Positions 1-7,490 of a stretch of 64,000 bases of DNA are shown piece by piece (position 1 is the stretch's first letter; the number at the start of each line of letters is the position of its first letter). The notes beneath the pieces were generated by a model. That model saw nothing but the letters and a program-made list of their open reading frames with translations, searched no databases and had not been told where the DNA came from. The stretch spans positions 124,001 through 188,000 of the forward strand of contig NW_027017961.1 in assembly GCF_032854445.1 (NCBI RefSeq). The letters are read 5' to 3'. The position numbers were made by a program, and so were the translations under genes. This stretch comes from Liolophura sinensis. Taxonomy: Eukaryota > Mollusca > Polyplacophora > Chitonida > Chitonidae.

Positions 1-40
1 ATAGACTAAATCCAGTTAAAGAGACTCGTGTTTTGTAATA
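1..40 (+). repeat. 3' end of a spacer cut by the window start
   Basis: These bases match the last bases of the complete spacer ending near 7490, including the block GACTAAATCCAG and the AGACTCGTGTTTT stretch just before the first satellite monomer. The window therefore opens inside a macrosatellite unit, and the repeat continues to the left. The class of this spacer cannot be told from what is visible. Confidence 0.9.
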
Positions 41-3000
41 GCATGCTCAGTTACAAGATAAACATTGTAATCATTATATTAGCAGGCTCAGTTACAAGGT
101 AAACACTGTAATCATTATAATAGAGAGCTCAGTTACAAGATGAAAATTGTAATCATAATAGCATGTTCAGTTACAAGATGAATATTGTAATCATTATAAT
201 AACATCATCAGTTACAAAATGAACATTGTAATCATTATATTAGCACGTTCAATTACAAGATGAACATTGTAATCATTATAATAGCATGTTCAGTTACAAG
301 GTGAACATTGTAATCATTATAAAAACATGCCCAGTTACAAGATGAACATTGTAATCAATATATTAGCATGCTCAGTTACAAGGTGAACATTGTAATCATT
401 ATATTATCACGCTCAGTTACAAGGTAAACATTGTATATATTATAATAGAAAGCTCAGTTACAAGATGAAAATTGTAATCATAATAGCACGTTCAGTTACA
501 AGATGAATATTGTAATCATAATAATAACATCATCAGTTACAAAATGAACATTGTATTCATTATATAAGCACGTTCAATTACAAGATGAACATTGTAATCA
601 TTATAATAGCATGTTTAGTTACAAGGTGAACACTGTAATCATTATAAAACATGCATAGTTACATGATGAACATTGTAATAGTTATAATAGCATGTTCAGT
701 TACAAAGTGAACATTGTAATCATTATAATAGCATGCTCAGTTGCAAGATAAACATTGTAATCATTATAATATCATTTTCAGTTACAAGATGAAGATTGTA
801 ATCGACATAATAGCATGTTCAGTTACAAGATGAACATTGTAATCATTGTAATAGCATGTTCAGTTACAAAGTGAACATTGTAATCATTATAATTGCATGT
901 TCAATTACAAGATGAACATTGTAAACATTATAATAGCATACTCAGTTACAAGATGAACATTGTAAACAGTATAATAGCCTGCTCATTTACAAAACGAACA
1001 TTGTCATCATTATAATAGCATGCTAAGTTACAAGATGAACATTGTAATCATTATAAAAACATCATCAGTTACAAGGTGGACATTGTTATCAGTATAAAAG
1101 CATGCTCAGTTGCAAAATGGACATTGGAATCATTACAATAGCATATTCAGTTACAAGATGAACTATGTAATCATTATAATAATGTGCTTAGTTACAAGGT
1201 GAACATTGTAATCATTACAATAGCGTGCTCAGTTTCAAGATGAACATTGTAATCATTATAATACCATGTTCAGTTACAGGATGAACATTGCAATCATAAT
1301 AATATCACATTCAGTTACAAGATGAACATTATAATAACCTAATACCGTGTTCAGTTACAAAATGAACATTAAAATTATTATAATAGCACGTTCAGTGACA
1401 AGGTGAAAATTAAAATCATTATAATAGCATTCTCAGTTACATGGTGAAGATTGTAATCATTATAATAGCGTCAACGGTTACAAAATCATCATTGTATTCA
1501 ATATATTAGCATGCTCAGTTACAAAATGAATATTGCAATTATTATATTAGCATATTTCATTACAAGATGAACATTGTAATCATTATTATAGCATATGTAG
1601 TTACAAAATAATTATTGTAATCATTATACTAGTATGCTCTGTTACAAGATGAACATTGTAATCAGTATAATAGCATGCTCAGTTACAAAATGAACATTGT
1701 AATCATTATGCTAGTATGCTCTGTTACAAGATGAACATTGTAATGAGTATAATAGCATGCTCAGTTACAAAATTAACATTGTAATCATTTTACTAGTATC
1801 CTCTGTTACAAGATGAACATTGTAATCATTATAATAGCATGCTCAGTTACAAGGTGAACATTGCAATCATTATAATTGCATCATCAGTTACAAAATAAAC
1901 ATTGTAATCATTTTAATAGCATGCTTAGTAACAAAATGAATATTGCAATCATTATATTAGCATATTTCATTACAAGATGAACATTGTAATCATCATAATG
2001 GCATATTCGGTTACAAGATGAACATTGCAATCAGTATAATAGCATGCTCAATTACAAGATGAACATTGTAATTATTATAATATTATGCTTAGTTACAAGA
2101 TGAACATTGTAATCATTATACTAGTATGCTCAGTTACAAGATGGACATTGTAATCATTACATTAGCATATTCACTTACAAGATGAACATTGTAATCATTG
2201 TAATAGCATGTTCAGTTACAAAATGAACATTGTAATCCTTATAATTGCATGTTCAGTTACAAGATGAACATTGTAATCATTATAAAAACATTATCAGTTG
2301 CAAGGTGAACATTGTAATCAGTATACAAGCATGCTCAGTTGCAAAATGGACATTGTAATCATTACAATAGCATATTCAGTTACAAGATGAACATTGTAAT
2401 CATTATAATCATGTGCTCAATTACAAGGTGAACATTGTAATCATTATATTAGGATGTGCAGTTACAAGATGAACATTGTAATCAGTATAATAGCATGCTC
2501 AATTACAAAATGAACATTGTAATTATTATAATATTATGCTTAGTTACAAGATGAACATTGTAATCATTATACTAGTATGCCCAGTTACAAGATGAACATT
2601 CTAATCATTATAATAGCATGCTCAAATACAAGATGAGCAATGTAATCATTATAATAGCATGCTCAGTTACAAGATGAAAATTGTAATTAGTATAATAGCA
2701 TGCTCAGTTACAACATGAACATTGTAATCATTATAATAACATGTTCAGTTACAAGATGAACATTGTAATCAGTATAATAGCTGGCTCAGGTACAAAATTA
2801 ATATTTTAATTATGATACTAGTATGCCCAGTTACAAAATGAACATTGTAGTCATAATAGCATGTTCAGTTACAAGATGAATATTGTAATCATATTAAAAA
2901 CATCATCAGTTACAAGGTGAACATTGTAATCAGTATGAAAGCATGCTCAGTTGCAAAATGGACATTGTAATCATTACATTAGCATATTCACTTACAAGAT

Positions 3001-4647
3001 GAATATTGTAATCATTATAATAACATCATCAGTTACAAAATAAACATTGTATTCATTATATTAGCACGTTCAATTACAAGATGAACATTGTAATCATTAT
3101 AAAAGCATGTTCAGTTACAAGGTGAACATTGTAATCACTATAAAAACATGCTCAGTTACAAGATGAACATTGTAATCATTATAATAGCATGTTCAGTTAC
3201 AAGGTGGACATTGTAATCAGTATAAAAGAATGCTCAGTTGCAAAATTGACATTGTAATCATTACATTAGCATATTCAGTTACAAGATGAATATTGTAATC
3301 ATTATAATAACATCATTAGTTACAAAATGAACATTGTATTCATTATATTAGCACGTTCAATTACAAGATGAACATTGTAATGATTAAAATATCATGCTAA
3401 GTTGCAAGATGAAGATTGTAATCGACATAATAGCATGTTCAGTTACAAGATGAACATTGTAATCATTGTAATAGCATGTTCAGTTACAAAGTGAACATTG
3501 TAATCCTTATAATTGCATGTTCAGTTACAAAATTAATATTTTAATTATTATACTAGTATGCCCAGTTACAAGATGAACATTGTAATCATAATAGCATGTT
3601 CAGTTACAAGATGAATATTGTAATCATAATAATAACATCATCAGTTACAAAATGAACATTGTATTCATTATATTAGCACGTTCAATTACAAGATGAACAT
3701 TGTAATCATTATAATAGCATGTTCAGTTACAAGGTGAACATTGTAATCATTATAAAAACATGCCCAGATACAAGATGAACATTGTAATACTTCTAATAGC
3801 ATGTTCAGTTACGAAGTGAACATTGTAATCATTATAATAGCATGCTTAGTTTCAAGATAAACATTGTAATCATTATAATATCATTTTCAGTTACAAGATG
3901 AAGATTGTAATCGACATAATAGCATGTTCAGTTACAAGACGAACATTGTAATCATTGTAATAGCAAGTTCAGTTACAAAGTGAACATTGTAATCATTATA
4001 AAAGCGTCAACAGTTACAAGATGAACATTGTAATCATTATAATAGCATGCTCAGTTACAAGATGAACATTGTAAACAGTATAATAGCGTGCTCATTTACA
4101 AAATGAACATTGTCATCATTATAATAGCATGCTAAGTTACAAGATGAACATTGTAATCATTATAAAAACATCATCAGTTACAAGGTGAACATTGTAATCA
4201 GTATACAAGCATGCTCAGTTGCAAAATGGACATTGTAATCATTACATTAGCATATTCACTTACAAGATGAATATTGTAATCATTATAATAACATCATCAG
4301 TTACAAAATGAACATTGTATTCATTATATTAGCACGTTCAATTACAAGATGAACATTGTAATCATTAAAATATCATGCTAAGTTGCAAGATGAAAATTGT
4401 AATCGACATAATAGCATGTTCAGTTACAAGATGAACATTGTAATCATTGTAATAGCATGTTCAGATACAAAGTGAACATTGTAATCCTTATAATTGCATG
4501 TTCAGTTACAAGATGAACATTGTAATCATTACAAAAACATCATCAGTGTCAAGGTGAACATTGTAATCAGTATACAAGCATGCTCAGTTGCAAAATGGAC
4601 ATTGTAATCATTACAATAGCATATTCAGTTACAAGATGAACATTGTA
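41..4647 (+). repeat. 41-bp satellite array A1
   Basis: About 112 tandem copies of a 41-bp monomer. Its landmarks are CAGTTACAAG, then TGAACATTG, then TAATCATTATAAT, then AGCATG followed by TT or CT. Monomers differ by point changes and recur in a shared order. From about 450 to 2445 the order is almost the same as in A2 from about 7580 to 9575. A1 has about eight extra monomers near its start and lacks about 3.5 kb that A2 has. It contains array-end signatures internally near 2800 and 3535. Its right edge uses the ATTCAGTTACAAG class of last monomer rather than the TTACCAG class seen in most arrays. No gene is present. Confidence 0.95.
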
Positions 4648-5531
4648 AGAAATATTTTTAGAATAAATCGCTTCCAAACTCTGGTATATTCACCTTAGTT
4701 TAACTAAACGCCATCATATCGTATTGATTTTAATTACATGTAATATTGTAATAGGCATGTTCTTAAGTCAAGTGGCCCTTTGTTAGACTGTTTAGCCTTT
4801 CAAAACGGAAACTACAGGTATGCATATTTAAGAGAACTTAAGTTTGTCCTTTTTTAAAACCATTTTCTTCATTCCTCAATGAAAAATACATGCATTGTTT
4901 CGCACCCCTATTTGCAGCGTACTGGCAATGGGCCAAATGTGTAGAATACGATATCTGTGAAATTAATCTGACTGCAATAAGATCAGAAAATTCGACCCCA
5001 ATTCTTTGATGGTTTTCTCTACGGTTCTTCTATATCGGGACTAGTCTTGCTGACAATGGTAACTGATGCTGGTCGGCAAGTACACGTACGTTAATGAGAT
5101 CAATAACTTTGTCTCTTTCTTTCAGGACAAATATGTAACTTATTAAACTAACGGTTTTGACAGATAAATGTAACAGCTCTGTGATCTCATCATGTTAGAA
5201 ATGAAATAAAAAATGCGATATAGACGTACTTGAGCTCCTAATATGTTTTTTCCAGAGTGCTTACGGTGGACTTCGTTTGGATTCTGTGAGGGTTTTGATA
5301 GGTCTGTTATATGTTAATTGTGGATTACTGAAAACTCGCACCGCTAATATTATATAAACAAACATGTATGCTTAAAGCCTTCCTTTCACTAGGAAATAAA
5401 ATAGCCTGAGTAGGAGCCTTGTCAGGTGGGGTTATGTATGGGAGGACTAAGGTTTGCCTGAAGTGAAAGACATAGGTACAGTAAATGGCGCAGAGACATA
5501 CATGTCTTTACAGATAAATGTTATCTGATCG
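4648..5531. other. Left part of spacer S1, no gene seen
   Basis: This 0.88-kb stretch is present in every spacer and does not match the satellite, except for a short monomer-like piece near 4744-4771. I see no open frame of note and no recognisable domain. It has two tracts resembling 3' splice sites on the plus strand, TCTCTTTCTTTCAG ending at 5125 and ATGTTTTTTCCAG ending at 5255, but no exon can be supported. It could be old host sequence or the body of an unrecognised mobile element. Confidence 0.6.
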
Positions 5532-5543
5532 TCAGTTGCACAG
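5532..5543 (+). repeat. 5' target-site duplication of SINE1 in S1
   Basis: TCAGTTGCACAG directly precedes SINE1 and is repeated exactly at 5910-5921, right after the ACTC tail. A 12-bp direct repeat bounding a tRNA-derived element is the usual mark of target-primed insertion. The same pair occurs around the other SINE1 copies, with one change in S3 (TCAGTCGCACAG). This indicates a single insertion that was later amplified with the unit. Confidence 0.85.
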
Positions 5544-5554
5544 ACCGGCCCGGA

Positions 5555-5566
5555 TAGCACAGTTGG
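5555..5566 (+). promoter_or_regulatory. RNA polymerase III A box in SINE1 (S1)
   Basis: TAGCACAGTTGG fits the tRNA A-box consensus at every position. The same site lies 11 bp inside SINE1 in all nine copies. In S4 the last G is changed to A, so that copy is weakened. Confidence 0.75.
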
Positions 5567-5597
5567 TAGAGCGTCCGCTTCGGGACCGGTAGATCCA

Positions 5598-5607
5598 GGA
5601 TCAATCC
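5598..5607 (+). promoter_or_regulatory. RNA polymerase III B-box-like site in SINE1 (S1)
   Basis: GGATCAATCC lies about 31 bp after the A box, a normal spacing. It keeps the T-loop TCRANYC core with one change (A for T at the second loop position). A second weaker candidate, GGTCGAGTC, follows at 5610-5618. Whether the promoter works is unknown. Confidence 0.55.
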
Positions 5608-5909
5608 TTGGTCGAGTCACACCTAAGACTTTAAAAGAGGAAGTTGTGACTTCCTCGTTTGGCGTTCAGCATGAAGGGGGATAGTGCAACGACTGGTTGA
5701 CCCGTTTCAGTATAATGGCTCGGGCGGGGCGGCTTACTTGCCTTCGGTAAGTCGTCTCAGTGATGCAGCACTAAATAAAAGAGCGGTGAAAATCCGTCCT
5801 GCAACAAGGAGGCACATTACACGTGCATGCACCCTAATGATTCCTTCGTCGTCATATGACTGAAAAATTGTTGAGTACGACGTTAAACCCCAAGCACTCA
5901 CTCACTCAC

Positions 5910-5921
5910 TCAGTTGCACAG
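5910..5921 (+). repeat. 3' target-site duplication of SINE1 in S1
   Basis: TCAGTTGCACAG, an exact copy of 5532-5543. Just outside the duplications, GACATACATGTCT and the sequence after it (to ATCTGATCG) occur on both sides. Without the SINE this gives an imperfect tandem repeat of about 50 bp, so the SINE entered a locus that was already repeated. Confidence 0.8.
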
Positions 5922-5972
5922 CGACATACATGTCTATACAGAAAAATGCTATCTGATCGCAGTCAGTGTAAA

Positions 5973-6109
5973 ATTCCTGACGGTGTTTACTGTGCAGCAG
6001 AGATTCAGGATGGTGCTTACTGTGTAGCAGAGTTTCAGGATGGTATTTACTGTGCAGCAGAGATTCAGGATGGTGTTTACGGTGCAACAGAGATTCAGTA
6101 TGGTGTTAA
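5973..6109 (+). repeat. 30-bp minisatellite in S1 (about 4.5 copies)
   Basis: Four 30-bp units starting at 5973, 6003, 6033 and 6063, plus a partial fifth. Each carries GGTGTTTACTGTGCAGCAGA or a close variant. Because 30 is a multiple of three, the frame stays open on both strands: plus-strand 85-residue frame 5856-6113 with a ten-residue repeat like IQDGVYCAAE, and minus-strand 61-residue frame 5902-6087 with a repeat like HHPESLLHSK. The plus-strand ATG lies inside the SINE1 tail. I treat both frames as by-products of the repeat, not genes. Confidence 0.9.
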
Positions 6110-6361
6110 TTGATTTAATCAACGATTCAGGAAAACACAGTGATCCAGGTTTAGAAGCTGCCTGACTTCAGGTTATATTAATATCTTGAAGTAATGATAC
6201 TTCGTTGCTTGAAACCATTTAAACATCCGAATTCCACTGACTCTGTCAACACGCTGGATGAAAGAATAAATTGGAGTGAAATCAGTTAGAGAAACACATG
6301 ATTTTCTATCGGCCTCACAACGTTTTACATTTTACTTACTTATTTAATTTTTGTTTGAGGA

Positions 6362-6546
6362 GGGCCTCAGTTACCGAGGGGGTCAGCACGCCATCGCCCT
6401 GCAATGGGCTTCCAACCGATGCGGTCGCTGTGAGTTCAAGTCCAGCTCAGGCTGGCTTCCTCTTTTTGCCGTCCATGAGGAGGTCTTCTGGCAACCTGCG
6501 GGTAGTCGTGGATTTCCCCCAGTACACCAAATAAATAAATAAATAA
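6362..6546 (+). mobile_element. SINE2 in S1, second tRNA-derived SINE
   Basis: About 185 bp. The head resembles a class II (Leu/Ser-like) tRNA, with an A-box-like TTACCGAGGGGGTCAGCACG and a B box AGTTCAAGTCC at 6433-6443. Next come GGCTGGCTTCCTCT and CAACCTGCGGGTAGTCGTGG, then TTTCCCCC and an AAAT-repeat tail. As I recall them, common molluscan SINEs share this order, but those are longer between TTTCCCCC and the tail, so this copy probably has an internal deletion. I see no clear target-site duplication. Open frames across it (6298-6534 and 6351-6542 plus, 6383-6745 minus) are not conserved as proteins. Only S1 and S5 keep the full element. Confidence 0.78.
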
Positions 6547-7252
6547 TGTTACGACCCAAACTGTCTGTATTATAAAGAGATGGCTTGTTCGAAATACACG
6601 ACAGTTTAGCTGCACAAAAAAGTAACCAAAACCAGCAGATTTTATTTTTCAACAATTTATTACATTTAACAGGAACAGATAACAAGACTTTTACAAGTGC
6701 TAAAATACTTAAGTTTAACAAGAAATGATAGCAATATCTATACAAATACTAAAGTACTTACACAATGCTGAAAAATGCACAGAGGCAATATTTGCAAGAG
6801 CGAAAGTCCACAGTATAACTGAGTGTATGACGACATATACACAAAATTCCACAGACAGGGTCCGTGTACTAATAAGCACTGTGTACACAAGAGCACAAAT
6901 TAAGCCTTTGAAGCCTTTGTTGCTAACTAGATAGCGTTTTAGATCTCTTGAAATGACACCTGAAAGGTTTGATTCAATTGTTGTGTAACAGTAATCACCG
7001 AATGACTGGATGATTGGGTTTGACGTCACATTGTAATGCAAGTATGAAAGAAAGATTCAAAAGTTGAAAGCAATCACTGCGCGGTGTTACTTAAAAATCA
7101 GGTTGCCTTACACCTGTCAAGGCACGGGATACCACGGATTGCAGATAGTTCTCTGCTGATTTATTTTCATTTTTTTTTGTCGATTGTTGAGAAACCTTGC
7201 TATAATGACTGAAAAGAGAAACGATCATAAAAGCTGCGGGACCAAGTGTTCT
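6547..7252. other. Segment unique to long spacers (S1)
   Basis: This 0.7-kb stretch occurs only here and in S5 (36113-36818) and is deleted from the medium spacers. It holds the minus-strand frames described separately, two AATAAA signals on the minus strand and a T tract near 7170. The S1 and S5 copies differ at only a handful of positions, one of them the T-tract length. The origin is not recognised. Confidence 0.7.
6715..7041 (-). CDS. Unrecognised minus-strand 108-residue frame, doubtful
   Basis: An ATG-initiated frame with three hydrophobic stretches (LICALVYTVLIS, CVYVVIHSVILW and YFSICIDIAII). It ends in TAA, and two AATAAA signals follow 54-69 bases further on (minus strand, at 6656-6661 and 6641-6646). 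A splice-acceptor-like AAACCTTTCAG also sits inside the 5' half. Taken together this could be the last exon and 3' UTR of an old gene or mobile element. Against it: I recognise no family, and the only difference from the S5 copy inside the frame changes an amino acid (Ala to Val). Low confidence that it is coding. Confidence 0.15.
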   Translation of the reverse strand: MHYNVTSNPIIQSFGDYCYTTIESNLSGVISRDLKRYLVSNKGFKGLICALVYTVLISTRTLSVEFCVYVVIHSVILWTFALANIASVHFSALCKYFSICIDIAIISC

Positions 7253-7306
7253 CTGTAATCCCACATGGAACACTGGGGTTAGAGCTGATTTCCTAGCTGG
7301 CACCAT
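7091..7306 (-). pseudogene. Minus-strand 71-residue frame, intact only in S1
   Basis: Begins at an ATG in AAGATGGTGCC and reads 71 codons through an A tract (plus-strand T tract near 7170-7180). In S5 this tract is one base longer and shifts the frame. In the medium spacers the 852-bp deletion removes the 3' three quarters. The protein has no features I recognise. The frame shift between otherwise near-identical copies argues against function; it could be a decayed fragment or chance. Confidence 0.2.
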
Positions 7307-7490
7307 CTTTTAAGTGCCAATATTGAGAAATGCCTTCTATTTCTTCTCAACGATCAACGGTACAAAGATGCAGTTTGGACCAAATACACGCTAAAAAGCT
7401 CATCTTATCCCCACACATTATCCAGACTAAATCTTTCATTTTTCCCTTCAGCTGAAATAGACTAAATCCAGTTAAAGAGACTCGTGTTTT
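7253..7490. other. Common right end of long and medium spacers (S1)
   Basis: About 240 bp from TGTAATCCCACATGG to the first satellite monomer, kept in S1, S2, S3, S5, S6 and S9 and lost in S4, S7 and S8. It holds a pyrimidine tract TTTCATTTTTCCCTTCAG near 7435-7452. The array begins after AGACTCGTGTTTTGTAAT, whose last bases already look like a monomer with its middle missing. No gene is seen. Confidence 0.75.

Larger units (their letters stand above)
5544..5909 (+). mobile_element. SINE1 in S1, tRNA-derived SINE
   Basis: A 366-bp non-autonomous retroposon. The head resembles a tRNA, with A box TAGCACAGTTGG at 5555-5566 (a full match to TRGCNNAGYNGG) and a B-box-like GGATCAATCC at 5598-5607. 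A non-tRNA body follows, then a 3' end containing GACGTTAAACCCC and an ACTC microsatellite tail. A 12-bp target-site duplication flanks it. The body and tail resemble tRNA-derived SINEs I recall from gastropods and bivalves; the exact family is not assigned. It would be transcribed by RNA polymerase III and mobilised by a partner LINE, none of which is in this window. The open frame through the body in other copies is broken here by one extra G. Confidence 0.88.
4648..7490 (+). repeat. Spacer S1, long class (complete unit)
   Basis: Non-satellite block of about 2.84 kb between A1 and A2, nearly identical to S5. In order it holds: about 880 bp of unclassified sequence with two splice-acceptor-like tracts (4648-5531); SINE1 with its target-site duplication (5532-5921); a 30-bp minisatellite (5973-6109); about 250 bp of unclassified sequence; SINE2 (6362-6546); a segment found only in long spacers (6547-7252); and a common right end (7253-7490). 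S1 has one extra G in the SINE1 body (GAAGGGGGAT), shared only with S9. It reads GGCAAGTACACG where other copies read GGCAGGTACACG. Confidence 0.93.

Noticed and set aside
5544-5620. A functional tRNA gene
   Set aside because: The head has A and B boxes but does not fold cleanly into a full cloverleaf by eye, and it is joined to a SINE body with target-site duplications.
6191-6220. CENP-B-box-like CTTCGTTGCTTGAAACC in the spacer
   Set aside because: It keeps TTCG but lacks the required downstream A and CGGG core. S6 also changes the TTCG (ACTGCGTTGC).
6298-6745. Plus-strand 78- and 63-residue and minus-strand 120-residue frames around SINE2
   Set aside because: They overlap each other across a SINE and its AAAT tail and have no recognisable domain. 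S5 copies differ only by the few changes expected of duplicated DNA.
4648-7490. rDNA intergenic spacer or histone-cluster spacer
   Set aside because: No rRNA, 5S or histone sequence borders any spacer; both sides are always 41-bp satellite.
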